64,000 nt of DNA, from contig OZ029918.1 of the NCBI GenBank assembly GCA_964023275.1, positions 32,855,739-32,919,738 of the forward strand, read 5' to 3'. This document shows, in pieces, positions 1 through 13,458 of the stretch (position 1 is the stretch's first letter; every line of letters starts with the position of its first letter). Made by a program: the position numbers and the translations under genes. Source of the stretch: Norana najaformis (taxonomy: Eukaryota > Annelida > Clitellata > Crassiclitellata > Hormogastridae). The notes below the pieces were generated by a model that saw nothing but the letters and a program-made list of their open reading frames with translations, had not been told where the DNA came from and ran no database searches.

Positions 1-291
1 CCTAAGATGGTGCTAAATTTCATTCATAACAAACTGCTTGGAATTTGCAAATATTTAGTTTCTACAAAATGAATTAGAAAGTTACAAAATTAAAATAATT
101 TTGTGCACATATAAACATTAATGTAGTGTTAGAAGATTACTATGTAGTCTGGACAAAGATCTTTTGTTTCAACATTCAGTTCATCTCATCAGTAAGCGAA
201 CAGCATTCAGTTAACTAGAAAAGTCACCACTGGTTGGATTCCGCACAAGTTAAGCAAACCAACATCAAAACACGACAGAAACTAACCACAC

Positions 292-502
292 CTGTTCTGT
301 TCTTCAGACGACGCCTGAGTATTATCTTAAACCATCGAGTTGTAAGACGATAATTCCACTCGGACCAAACCATCCGCAGCGGAGTCATAATCCGAGGCAC
401 AAGGTAATCAGAGGCCTGCTCAGCTTTAAGCCAGATGGAATGATTTAGCAAAACCGCCTTCATTAGGATCATATCCAGCATCTCAAGAGGTAGGTCCTGC
501 AG
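292..502 (-). CDS. Candidate internal exon, F-box-like
   Basis: On the minus strand a pyrimidine-rich acceptor (TTTTCAG, ending at 503) opens a reading frame beginning LQDLPLEMLDMIL, which resembles the first helix of F-box domains (L-x-x-LP-x-E-x-L-x-x-I-L). It continues with a Trp-containing segment (VWSEWNYRLTTRWFK) like the second half of F-boxes. A weak donor (ACAG then GTGTGG at 291-286) would close a 211-nt exon. F-box proteins usually recruit substrates to SCF ubiquitin ligases. No neighbouring exon could be assigned; the open frame at 732-989 (-) lies upstream but I could not link it. The assignment rests on the short motif only. Confidence 0.35.
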
Positions 503-1546
503 CTGAAAAGTGAAGCAAATTGTGACACTGGTGGTAATTACTAGGTAAAGTACATCAAGGCTGTTGCTTATTTATTTACTTACACTAGAGTGATACAACG
601 TAGTTCGAGGCTTGCAAAAAAATTAATTTAAAAAAAGTCGTTATAAAATGACGTCATTATAAGGCAGTTCTTGATATCACCAAAAGACAACGCTGTGTAA
701 TCATTTATAACATGCCTCAATCAATAAGTTCTCAGTTGGGGTGATTTGTGGTAAACAGCAATGGGCTGAGGGTTTTGAAGACCAATGTGCAGGGGAAATT
801 ATCATCAATGGAAGACAGTCTGAACCAGCACAATTTGTAGGATAAGTTATCCTCCGCCAAAATCACACCATGATTTTTATATGCATGGTCTTCCCAGGCA
901 GGTCCTCGAGTTGAGAATCTTGACTGATGAAAAAACACGACAACAACCGGACTTTCCTTGGGGCTATATAGCTTAACAACGAATTTCAAATTTGTTATTA
1001 TTATTTCTGCATTTATTAAGTGCTATTATCTAATGACTAAGCATCAGCCGTGCCCATTTTTCAATGGACTGATTGGGTGAGATTGTTCACCACCACTGCT
1101 CATTTGAATGGGTGCCACACCATTTAAGATGTCTGTATACGTACCGTGGTAGTCCAAGATTCAAATCTCATAAATAATTATAGTCACAATTGGTAAGTGA
1201 ACCGGCAGCCTGATGCACAGATCTTTGCTTTATTCGATTTAGCTATCAAGCACCACAACCCACAAGAAGTCATAAATAAACTGTTCGCAAAATAACCCTT
1301 ACAAATTTTCTAAATTTTCACAGCTTCTTACTAAGTGCAAGAGACAGATAGAAGGTCAAAACAACTATCCCATACAAAAAATTCCTACTGTTGTTATTCT
1401 GATGCTATTCATATTTTGAATTTTCCCAACACCGATTTTTCAATGTTCTTATCTGCAAACAAGCAAGACAAAGCTATATGTAAACAAGTATTCCTGCAAA
1501 TAATATGATGAAATGTTGACATTTGTACCGATTCCTACACTCTCAA
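503..1546. other. Unassigned non-coding stretch
   Basis: AT-rich. An 85-codon open frame on the minus strand (732-989) has plausible protein composition but no motif I recognise and no convincing splice sites. A GATTCAAATCTC string near 1160 resembles a Pol III B-box but lacks a clear A-box. Nothing else seen. Confidence 0.5.
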
Positions 1547-1716
1547 CTAATCGTAACCTCGAGATTTCTGCAGCATTAAGTGAAGGGAATCAGCATTATC
1601 ACAGGCGCTCAGTCAAAACAAATCGATAGGCAAGAAGGGTTCGGTTCCAAGGTCAAGGTCAAAGAGGCAGGCAAGCAGGCAGGCAGGCAGGCAGTCAGAC
1701 GGCTACGGTGGGTAGA
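1547..1716 (-). repeat. Dispersed SINE-like repeat, copy 1
   Basis: This shares an ordered set of blocks with 3440-3590, 25781-25945, 19548-19690 and 35460-35755: a TAATCGTAA-type tail, CGAGATTTCTGCAGC, an ACAGGCGCTCAGTCAAAA block, AATCGATAGGCAAG, then GGTTCGGTTCCAAGGTCAAG and a GTCAGACGG end. In this copy the last part is expanded to a (GGCA)n run at about 1668-1694. Orientation is set by placing the GATTAC-type tail at the 3' end. It could be a SINE or the 3' UTR of an L2-like LINE; the tail resembles the end of the LINE fragment at 12900-13245. Confidence 0.7.
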
Positions 1717-3279
1717 GTTTCGAACTGGATCTGCAGAATAGACACGAGTGGAACAAACTGCTTATAGCTTTAAGTACATTTTAGCTAGCTAGTATTTTTA
1801 TTAGTTGCCGTTTCACCTATAGTCCATAACTTCTATGAAAATTTAATTCCTAGTCTGTTTGGTTAATCTTATCAGAATATTACATCGTATAACAATTTTT
1901 TCTATGTAAATGAAACTTACATGCCTTCGCTCAACCTTTTCCATTTAATTTGTGTAGCGCTTTTCATTGCACTTACTTGCGCGCCTTTCCTTAGCTGTTT
2001 CCCGCGACGTAGCTTTCTTTGGCTGCTGTTGAAATCTCGAGTTTATGATTTTATGTCGTTCATGTTAGTATCACCAAGCTTGAAAATGCGCTATATGAAT
2101 TATATGATTCAGAGCAGCAAGACAGCTAGCCAGTAGCCGCAAGCTACAGCGGTCAGATTCTTAGAAACGGACTGGCTGCAAGTTATACAGCTTGGAAGGG
2201 CTATTGTTGGTAGCAGTACAGGTGAGCCATGGAATGCAGGAGACGTGTAGCTTAGTCAAAAGGGCAAGCGGAGAAATCCACAGGTAGCAATCTCCAGGTA
2301 CACACGGGGCTTTACAACTAAGCACGAGAGGTCCACGTGATAGCCAAATGGACGTCCACCAAAAGACGCACGAAAGCTGATGTCAGCGGGCAGTCAGACT
2401 AGGGTCTTGGGTGCTGACCGGCCCAGAAGGAATGCGCCCAGAGTTCAGAGGATTCAGGTAGAAAAGAGCTCGCAGACTGCACAGAGGGTCAGTCAGTGAA
2501 TCCGCAGAGTAGACCAGAAGAGGAGAGTCGCACGCGGGTCCCGTGAGAGGAAGGATCCGTCAAGGGACAACAGAAGATGGGGTAGGCATAAGACCAGGAG
2601 ATGAACAACGACCGACCGTAGGTATTATGTAGAATGTAGTTAATACTAATGTAGTAGGAATTAGATTAGATTAGACTGAAACGAATAATGTTGATTCATA
2701 CGCAGTTTCTGTACAATCGTATTACCTGAACGTAAATGTATTAATAATCATTTTATACTAATCCATTGTCTAGTTATTCGTTCATTAACAGAACATTTGT
2801 GTAACGCCTTTACAAGAGTATTAACACTTCGAACTACTAACTTCTAGAGCGCCAGTCCTTAATACCCAATGCATCACTTAGGACACACATACACACAATC
2901 CATTGTAGCTAGTTCACCCACAGTAAATAGAATACGAAGCTGAACCTTAGACCACATAGGGTCTAGGCGATATTAGTATGACTTTGTAGCTTTTCAGCTG
3001 CAGAAGAGCTATGTCAGAATAACCCGCTTTTACACGCGTTCAATCGAGGCAAAATGATAAAATCGTGATAGTAAACTCGAGATTTATAAAGCGATCTTAA
3101 TTCGACGTCAGCCACCTTGTCAAACCGATCAAAGCAGCACTCAGTTGTGATGGAGCTGAGTCCTATGAATCTCGTCGAACATCGGAGACAATCTTTATTA
3201 GGTGGCGAAGGTAGTCCTCAGATGAGGAGGGTTGCTGTGAGCCACGAGATCTGCCCAGTGAGAGTTACATCAGGACAGT
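1717..3279. other. Unassigned stretch with partial repeat
   Basis: A partial copy of the dispersed SINE-like repeat is recognisable near 2005-2055 (GTAGCTTTCTTTGG then AAATCTCGAG). The part from 2150 to 2620 is G/A-rich and differs in base composition from its AT-rich surroundings, but I find no coding motif, inverted termini or tRNA-like box in it. Nothing else seen. Confidence 0.45.
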
Positions 3280-3440
3280 TCTAGGTGTAGCAATTACTTT
3301 CAAGGTGTTACAGGACAAATAGCCACTTTAGGTGTGCTTAACGATCATTACTTACTTTACGCGTGGTTGAGGATCATCATTTAATTTAGGTATGATTTAA
3401 AGCAACACTTACCTTAGGAGTTTTCTGAAACCATTAATTG
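3280..3440. repeat. Degenerate ~30-bp minisatellite, flank of copy A
   Basis: Loosely repeated units built on TTACTTTAGG and AGGACAAATAG-type words. The same tract, less decayed, lies at 44690-44880 upstream of gene D, so it belongs to the duplicated 5' flank of the gene family rather than being an independent simple repeat. Confidence 0.6.
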
Positions 3441-3590
3441 TAATCGTAATCGTAATTCCGAAATTTCTACAGCGCCCAACGAAAGCCACGTCGCGGGGAC
3501 CAGCTTATTCACAGGCGCTTAGTCAAAACAAAATCTGTAGGCAAAAGGATTCAGTTACAGGTCAAGATCCAAAAGTCAGACGGATAGACA
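3440..3590 (-). repeat. Dispersed SINE-like repeat, copy 2
   Basis: Same block order as the copy at 1547-1716, with a clear GTAATCGTAATCGTAAT tail and TTTCTACAGCGCCCAA block. It interrupts the flank homology between copies A and D, so it inserted after those flanks separated. Just downstream, at about 3629-3705, the word GTAATTGTACATTATCG occurs three times. Confidence 0.7.
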
Positions 3591-3830
3591 GTTCATTTAA
3601 ACGGTGGTCTGAAACAGCTATAAACGAATACAGTAATTGTACATTATCGATTGTAATTGTACATTATCGGACGTGTAATTGTAATTGTACATTATCGGAC
3701 TGATCACCAACTCGCTATGTCGAGGCTAATCCAAAAAATTTTAAGGGATGGGACAAGTAGGCCTAAGCTTACAATCGAAGGGCACATTTCTTGAGATGGG
3801 ACAAGAACTGAAGCAACTGTCTAGAACATG

Positions 3831-4427
3831 AACCATATTTTTCTGAAATGTAGGCCTACATAACACCATTCATTGGTTACTGAAAGAACGAACCAAACCA
3901 CGGGTTCAAGTAAACAATCGTTTTTCATCACAGTTTTTGTAGCGAGGCGTGGAAAGATCGCGAACGGGGCGTAAATCAAACTGTCTAAAAAGTCGAACTA
4001 GAACTGAATTGAACCCGGAAAACTAAGCATCGAGAACCGAATCAGAAAGAAAAACATCCAGGATATAATAAACTGCCTATGGTTAAGATCCAATACAGCA
4101 TGTGGACAAATTTTCGACAGGCTTCATATATCATCCAACTTCTGACAACATAAATTAAAATAATAGCTAAATTGGCGCCTAGTGCACACAAAAGTTTACT
4201 GTATAATTAAGCAACATGTGAACTACTAATCTGCGTTTCATTAATAGGCCTACGGTGTCTCAACAGGAATTGTTGACGTAGGCCTACTGCTAGAAGGTCA
4301 CTTAACGGGAAGCTTAGCCAGTCTCGATTTGATGCGAAAACAAGAATATTGTTGGAATCTTAATCTGAAGTCTATCATCGGAATTCAATTTCTCTTTTTG
4401 AACCGATCTTGCAACTTCTGAGAAGAC
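3831..4427 (+). promoter_or_regulatory. Conserved 5' flank of copy A
   Basis: Nearly identical to 39985-40580 and clearly similar to the flanks of B, D and E. Includes a forkhead-like GTAAACA at 3910-3916 and a conserved GATCGCGAACG word. No start site can be placed from sequence alone. Confidence 0.5.
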
Positions 4428-5975
4428 ATGTTTAAATTATTTTGCGTTGCAGTCGCTTTATTTTGCGCCATGGACGACACTGTTGAGTCCCAGCCGACAA
4501 TCGATGAAACTGACATCAGTTGTTTCGACGACGAATTATCAGAAGCAATCAGGCTACAGCTGAAGAATGAAGATCTTCGACAGGCCTTGAAGGCTGAACG
4601 ACAGATTGTCAAAGACCTTCGAAAACGCGTCGCAATACTCGAGAAAAAAGGCACAGGTAGGTATCGAAGAAAGGCGAATTGACATTGGTATCATTAGGGG
4701 CACGCTAAACCCCGACACTATGGACACTGGGGAAACATATTTGCAGTGGCGGATATAGCTATCGGTGATGGGCTGAGAGGGTGGTTCACCCCACCGCACT
4801 CCTCTTGGTTATAAAATCCGGCGCTCCTCAGACTAGACCCATGTATGGTGGGCTGCCAGAACACGCGCCCCTCTGGGTATCCCCTTGCCCCAATACGCAA
4901 GCAATCCTGGATCCACCACTGCATACTTGAATGTAATCTTGAAGAAGGAGTGGAACTTTGAAATGACGCGGTTGTAGACAGGTCTATAAAGTTGTTTGTC
5001 CTATTGCTTCAATGTGTATATTGTGAATGCGCTTCAGCATATTACCATACTTTACAAGACCTATCAAATTACCTTGTCTTCTCACCTTTTGGTTTGCTTG
5101 CCTTACATTTTATTATGTTAGTTTACATATCGATCATTTAGAGTCTTAAAGTTCTTCTAGAAAAATTAGAAAGGCCCGTAAGACTGGTATTATAGGCTTA
5201 ACAATAATAGGTTACATATTTTGCTTTTGGCCATGTTGTAGATAATGCCAGTTTGTTGAAGACTTTGTATTCTCCTTCCTTGGTTAATGGAGTAGCGTAC
5301 GCCGAAAACAAAATCTACATCCTTCTTGATGGTCCAACTGGTCTCCGTGTTTATTAAGATCGGGAACCATTTGATCTTCTGAAGTCAATCAATATAAATG
5401 GTGTTAAGAATCCGGAAGATATGGCATACAGCGACACTTCTAAATGCTTATACATCAGTGACAAAGACGAGAAATGCATCTGGAAAGTAGATTTGCTTAC
5501 TGACAGAGTAACCAAATTGTTGCTTCAAATATCTGAACCCTTCACCTTTTCAGTGTCACTTGAAGGTCACGTACTAATTTTGAAAGACGACAATTCCTTC
5601 AGTCATCTCGAGGTCTATGGATCGAATGCCGCCCTCTTCCGTAGAATTCGGTTATCGGAGGATATCCGACAGCCAAAGCATGCCATCCAGACTCCCACCG
5701 GTGACTTCATCGTTAGTCATTACATGCCTTCACTGGGAATGTGGGTCATCAGTAAACTATCCAGCGGTGGACACGTCCTCAACGTGTTTAACCCATGGAA
5801 TGTGTCGGAACGATTTAGCCATCCGTGTCACTTGGCTTTCGATTCCGTCAACAATCGCCCTTTTGTGAACGATATCGGGCGTGATAAAGTAATTCTACTC
5901 GATGCAGACTTTTGTTGGAGCCGAACTCTTCTTTCAAAGGATAAACATATGGAATCTCTACACCAACGAGAATAT
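4428..5975 (+). pseudogene. Copy A: broken secreted coiled-coil/propeller gene
   Basis: Exon 1 (4428-4656) is intact: signal peptide MFKLFCVAVALFC, acidic segment with a cysteine, coiled coil ending at a CAG/GTAGGT donor in phase 1. Exon 2 starts at 5242 after TTGTAG and joins in frame (codon G+AT). Three lesions follow: TAT-TAA-GAT at 5355-5357 where copies B-E have GAA; a 2-bp AT insertion near 5950 that shifts the frame; and loss of all sequence after 5975, where LINE sequence begins. Even so the propeller frame from 5421 stays open for 189 codons, so decay is recent. The family's function is unknown; see gene C for the intact domain layout. Intron 1 carries a 178-bp hAT-like MITE. Confidence 0.9.
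4744..4921. mobile_element. hAT-like MITE in intron 1 of copy A
   Basis: 178 bp starting CAGTGGCGGAT and ending ATCCACCACTG (inverted termini with one mismatch in the first 11 bp). It is flanked by 8-bp near-duplications CATATTTG (4736-4743) and CATACTTG (4922-4929), the target-site size of hAT transposons. The same insertion is in copy C at 40897-41071; gene D has the empty site (ACATACTTGAG) in its intron. Confidence 0.8.
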
Positions 5976-6190
5976 TGGTGTTCTCAATAATCGTTTGCGG
6001 AACCCAACTGGGCCTATTAATTTTTGTTCTGCTCAGTCGCTTGTGTCAGTTAGTTCTCAACAGATGACTTTTCCAGCTGCGTATCCACCGCAGGCTGTCT
6101 CTGTGGACTGACCTGAATAGAGATCTGATTGCGGTTTAGTTTTGGTGCGCCATCTTTTGATGCCTTGAGCTTTAGACACCGGCGCCCGTC
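5976..6190 (+). mobile_element. 5'-truncated LINE 3' end that ended copy A
   Basis: Starts exactly where homology to gene C stops. It aligns with the 3' terminal part of the minus-strand LINE at 39440-39985: shared words include TTTTTCCAGCTG, CCGCAGGCTG, TGACCTGAATAG and GCGCCATCTTTTGATGCCTTG. The order of blocks and lack of the upstream reverse-transcriptase part fit a 5'-truncated L2/CR1-like insertion. No rest of the gene and no target duplication is seen downstream, so a deletion probably accompanied it. Confidence 0.7.
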
Positions 6191-6286
6191 TTTCCTTTTC
6201 CCGCGCTTGTAGGAGGAGGTCAATGGTAAACGTGAGAGTTAGGAATATGGTTTAGCGGCGTGTTTCTCATTTCTACTGTATCTATC

Positions 6287-6346
6287 CTAACCCTAACCCT
6301 ACCACTAACCCTAACCCTAACTCTAAAACTACAACCCTAACCACTG
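6287..6346. repeat. Interstitial telomere-like repeat
   Basis: Degenerate run of CCCTAA units (CCTAACCCTAACCCT, CTAACCCTAACCCTAAC and neighbours), matching the TTAGGG telomere repeat of most animals other than insects. It lies about 100 bp beyond the LINE end that truncated copy A. Confidence 0.75.
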
Positions 6347-6599
6347 ACATCCTTATACTGCACATCCTCGTACTAGGGTGGGGATCGGAAAAAAGCCACC
6401 GGCGCGATAGAAGTAATTAATTTATTATTACTTGATAATAAGCTTTAGTTAACACGTCCCACAATTGTTTTTATTCTTTTTTGACATCCTTTTGTTAACA
6501 GAATCAAAAATAACTGTTCCTTTTATCTGTTTATCTTACTATCTCACTGTAGGACGTCTAGAGATCACGTTCAGTGTGATACTGTTTGAAGCATAGTAC

Positions 6600-6791
6600 T
6601 ACACATGGTACATTCAGTCTTCGGCATATATGATATACCAGGCCCTAGAGAGTGTCCAAAATAATCGTATATGCATTTAGTAGCTGACAGAACATGTCCA
6701 CTATTACTACCAAACAGCAGGAATTATTACTGGGACACTGGGAACTGCCTAGACACAGTTGATGCCAGAGGGACGTGTATATGCGTCCGTG

Positions 6792-6823
<32 letters not shown>

Positions 6824-7345
6824 TGTATCGATCTTGGCTTCACAGCCGAGGCCGAACAATATTCTGGCGCCTAGTTCCTCCAAGCTTCTTGTGGAGAATA
6901 TATGCATCTGCTACAGCCGTGTAAATCATCTGTAGGACTATCTTTCTGTACCAATTCAATAACTTTCTCAGTGGAGCGTAACGAGGGTAAAAATCAGTCC
7001 ATTTGGTTCATTCATTCTTCGGCATATATAATCGTATATGCATTCGGTAGGTGGCAGCACTTGTCCACTATTACTACCAAGCGTTGCAATGCCTAAAAAC
7101 AGCTCATACCAGAGGGACGTGTATACACCTCCGTAGTAAGGCCATTTGGCCCATTCAGTCTTCGGCATATATGTGATATATATATATATATATGATAGAG
7201 AGTGTCCAATATAATCGTGTATGTACTCAATAGGTGACAGAACATATCCACTATTATTACCAAGCGGCAGGAATTATTACTGGGACGCTGAACTGCCTAG
7301 AAAGGTTGCTACCTGAGGGACGCGTTTACACGTCCCTCGCGTCCA
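6600..7345. repeat. Three-copy tandem-dispersed repeat with (TA)n cores
   Basis: Three units begin with TTCAGTCTTCGGCATATAT-like words (about 6616, 7010, 7155) and share GAGAGTGTCCAA, TAATCGTATATGCA, TGTCCACTATTACTACCAAG, AGGAATTATTACTGGGAC and GAGGGACGTGTATA in that order. Units 1 and 3 contain TA-dinucleotide runs (6791-6817 and about 7175-7192) at different positions. Unit 2 is shorter. No terminal inverted repeats or coding potential seen. Confidence 0.7.
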
Positions 7346-9700
<2,355 letters not shown>

Positions 9701-9779
9701 TATATGTAATTACTAGTCACACTGAAATTTATTATAGGCCTCGGTATAAGATGAATTTTTATATAGTGCAGTTCAGGAA

Positions 9780-10625
9780 AAGGGCCCCAAATTTGATACA
9801 GCCTTAGAGCATGACCTCATTAATGCAACCTCTATTTTACCCAAGGTAAAGATGATCCTCAGGAATGGAAAAAATTAGGCCTCGTCACAGTAGTTTTCAC
9901 AGTCATCTGAAAACATGTCTCTCAATGCGAAGGAATCATGGCACTGGATAAAGATGGAAAGACTTTGAAAAAGGAAGTGAGTCTTGCAGACGTTTCCAGA
10001 AACAGCTGAACTATGTTGCCACAAATCTGAGACATATTCTGCACCCTCGGGACTTGAGGGGCAAGGGTTTGAAGTATGTGGGTTGTAAACAGCTGCTTAA
10101 ACTCAGTGAAAATCGCTGTCTGCGACAGGTAGGAAGCAGTACAAGTATGGACCACTGTAGCATCCGAGGTCATATATATACCAGCAGCTGAAGGAAAAAG
10201 TGTAGCATCATCAGGCTACTTACTATTGGTCCGCAGAAGACTTGGAACGTTTGTACTATGTAGTGAGCGCCATATGATATCATTTATGGCAAATGGAGCT
10301 TCCCTTGGTAGTTCACCAGTTAGCCCATGGTGACAATCTGGGCCAATCCTGACAAGTATCGAGGTGGCAAAGGACAAGGCCTGTACAAAGACCCACTGCT
10401 ACACGAACCCCCACATTAGGCCACAAGAAGGGATTGGGGAGCAGTTAGCCAGTTGCCAGAGTGAGGAATGCAGACACCAGCCAGCCTAGCCCGATCTACA
10501 AGGTTCCTGATGGCAGCCCAAATTGACAGCTTATCCTTCTTTACCTACAGCTTGTTCCATGTACCCTGTCTAGCTGAAGGAGGATTGAGGACAACTGTGA
10601 GAGTGTCAACCTTTTGAATAAATAA
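9780..10625 (-). mobile_element. Decayed RLE-type LINE, C-terminal fragment
   Basis: Read on the minus strand in shifting frames, this matches the C-terminal half of the RLE-type element at 31869-34830. Corresponding pieces are DRARLAGVCIPHSGNWLTAP (DRARLLASRAPHSGDWLLAP there), NDIIWRSLHSTNVPS (NDVIWRAMNRAKIPA), DDATLFPSAAGIYMTSDAT (PDGVTLIPWSRGRCLAWDVT) and THFLFQSLSIFIQ (TSFLFQKISVAVQ). The PD...D spacing belongs to the restriction-like endonuclease of this LINE group. Multiple stops and frameshifts make it non-functional. Confidence 0.65.
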
Positions 10626-12722
10626 AATATAGGTCTAAAGTGAAATGGTATGTGGTGCACTTAATATCCAGTTATTCGGAAACTCATGCATACATGACTG
10701 GATCAACAGAATCTTGCAGGAAAGAAAGACAGTAAGCGGAACAGTGGACATTTCTTAAATTCCCAACTGAAACATATATTTCAAACCTAATTACTTGATT
10801 ATTAACATGGTAGTACACAGATCGCAGTCTTGTTAAGTAAACATATAATTTTTTTTTTACCTTAACTAAGTATTTTATACAAGCATTGGTAAATAATAAT
10901 GTCGATAACACTGTTCAATAATGAACATAAACCTTAAACTGCTACCATTTTGCTCAGTTTGAACTGGATGAATAGTTGGTAAACTCAAGGTTCTGGCAGA
11001 GTCCAAGATTTAGACTGAGGCCAAACTCCAGTACAGAGGCCAAGACTGCAAACTAAGCCAAAGTTGAGGCCCAAAATAATTCAGCAGAGGTCAAGAGTCT
11101 AAGATTTAGCCAGAGATAAAAGTTGAGGAAGAGTCCAATATTTAGACAGAGACCAGGACTTCAAGGAAGAGGTCAGGACTCGGACACAGAGGCCAGAAGC
11201 ATTAGCAGAGGCAACTGCGTTTGCCGGCTGGCCCAGTGCAGCATAGAAACTTCATTGTGATTGGTCACCGTTTTGGAAAAGATTTCCAAGCAACCTACAA
11301 CATGAACTCCTTGGCCTTTTCTTCCCTTTTTCTGTAAGCGTGGTTTTCTGTTCAATCGTGGTTTTACAATGTCATGTTGGGAACGCCTCTAAATACTTCA
11401 TCTTGTAGAGTTGCTATACAAATTCGCTATTACAGATTACATGAGACTGAGACTAATGTATTATGCAGAGACCAAGACTTATAGTCAATAATCGTAATCA
11501 CGAATTTTTATATCATCTCTTTTTGAGAAATTCCTCAGAGGCGCTCCCAACCATACAATAAAAAACCACTCATCAACAAATGTATTGGTCCATTTGCTAT
11601 ACATCTTTGTCATGTATAATGACCTCAGCTAGCAGTGCTGTAGTTCTTGGGACTTCTGGCTGAGGCAGAGATATCGATTCAAAAACCTAGACAACACAAC
11701 ATTATCAGCATTTACCAGAAGACTAATTTCAACAACTGTACTTGGATTCAAAACCTGAGCACAGATCAATGCGCTTTCACTTGCCATCTCATGCATGGTC
11801 GCCCTTGACTGATCATGAAGTTTCGACCTTGACACCTCACTTGAAACATAAACAATGCAAGAATGAAAGAACATGGAATGTATGTCCAACCAAATGCAAT
11901 GTTTCACCATACAGAATTTTCCCTGAACTTTAGCAAAGAGATTAAACATCGGCATGCAGCTTGTAGGTGGAGCGAGCATGACAAAATGTCACATCAACTC
12001 TGAAGTCTCCTGTTAATAAACCGTAAATCTTTTGAGTTTTTATCACATATCTGGCATGTTCTCTATGTTTTCCCAGAACCCAAGCTGTCCTGATAACCAA
12101 GCACCCCATCTGTTCTCTCTCCCAGCACCACTTATGTTCCCCCAGTCCAGTATGCAAACAAAAATCAAAAGTAAAGTCATGTAACACATGCAACTTAAGC
12201 TCAGACATAAAAATTGAACATAAAGCACATAATTCAACATGTATGAACTGCGTAATTTAAATGAAAATTTAATATAACGAAACTAATAATTAATAATAAT
12301 GAATGAAAAATAATTAAAATAAATAAACTTGGTCTGAAGCATGCTTTTGTTGACAGTACTGCCAAACAGTTAAAACAATACATTTACTTCATATCTTGAA
12401 TTCTAATTCAATTCTAATTCATCTTCTACATGCCAAATGTTGTGTAATCAAAATATTATTAATTTTTCTGTCCAGTACAAAAGACAAGAAAGTTTATTCA
12501 GCACCCAGTCAAAAGAAACTAACGAGATAGATTTAAACTCGGGTAGGCCTACATTTCACAAATTGTTAAAGAAAATTAAAGTAATTTATTATCAATTTAT
12601 TTAGCACTGCTAACAAGAAACAATCAATTGTTAAGACAACAGTAACTTGTTGAAAGTGCCTTTACAGGCAGTTACGTGAATCTTGTCGATGTTCAACAAG
12701 TAATATAGGCAAACTGAGTTAC
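10626..12722. other. Unassigned stretch with degenerate repeat
   Basis: From about 10985 to 11215 (and once more near 11465) there is a degenerate array on AGAGGCCAAGACT-like units of roughly 15-18 bp. At 11480-11560 a TAATCGTAATC tail and a CAGAGGCGCTCCC word mark a LINE/SINE end. Minus-strand open frames at 11629-11979 and 11942-12208 have no recognisable domain. Confidence 0.5.
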
Positions 12723-12841
12723 GAGAAACTCGCATTATATTCCGTTGCCTTCCTCTTGTAATGAAGCCTTTCTTTGTCTGGATAGGCTTTCCATACTTTT
12801 GCAAGTCTTCGTATTCTAATGCGAAATTTGACATAAGAATT
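12723..12841 (-). CDS. Candidate exon, HMG-box-like
   Basis: On the minus strand, after an acceptor-like GGCCAG, one frame reads RLAKVWKAYPDKERLHYKRK followed by ATEYN, which resembles helices 2 and 3 of an HMG box (W, then an acidic turn, then Y-x-x-K-A-x-x-Y). A donor-like GTAACT follows at 12722. The frame is open only for this short exon and its splice phase does not match the candidate first exon at 13459-13600, so any link needs a further exon. Seen: motif and splice sites. Inferred: HMG-box identity. Confidence 0.35.
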
Positions 12842-12899
12842 CTGGCCCAGACGCTGTTTCAGGAAATACTGGTATCCAGTTAACAATTTTGGCACCTCA

Positions 12900-13245
12900 T
12901 CTGCAAATCAATTGTAATCGTAGTTGTAATCTGACATTTATAAAGCACCACTTCAAGAATAAACTCATCACTCCTCACCCGAACCAATGAGACCAGTCAG
13001 ACCATTGTCAAATAATACAGACTTCAGGCGCTTGCGAAACTGCGGAGGGGTCAAACTGAGGTGCTCAAGCCGCAACTCTCGAGAAAGGCGATTCCAGCTG
13101 GTGGGTCCGGCGTAAGCAAAACTTCAATACTGAGCTGTAGCACAGTGATTACCAGGAACAGTCTGGAGTGCAAGGGCAGCCCTAAGGTTTATATAATGGA
13201 GCAGTCAACGAGACAATTACGCATAAGGGTTAGCACCTGAAATTT
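12900..13245 (-). mobile_element. L2/CR1-like LINE 3' end
   Basis: In minus orientation it contains the words CTTATGCGTAATTGTCTCGTTG and SWNRLSREL-type coding also found in the LINE at 32930-33910 (GPNSWNRLSREL), then a 3' UTR ending in TTTATAAATG and a GATTACAACTACGATTACAATT tail. It is the best copy in the window of the 3' end of this LINE family. Confidence 0.7.
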
Positions 13246-13458
13246 AATATGTTGCTAGACAGTATTTTAAGTAATAAAATTAAAATACCATTTTAAAAAC
13301 TGTTTAAAATATTTTGTACTTGTGTTTAAAATACAAGGTAATAAAATATTTGTAGGCCTACTTTTACTTAAAATACACGAGTAGGCCTATTTAGCTTCTT
13401 AATGCTTAGATTGCGCCTTTTAAGGACCTCACAAAAAGATATTTTACATTTTGCTTAC

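Noticed and set aside
1921-2136. 71-codon plus-strand frame with hydrophobic start
   Set aside because: Part of it overlaps a fragment of the dispersed SINE-like repeat, and no splice sites or homologues are visible.
4385-4924. Minus-strand frames over exon 1 and intron 1 of copy A
   Set aside because: Antisense shadows of the coiled-coil exon and of the hAT-like MITE. The same shadows recur at gene C.
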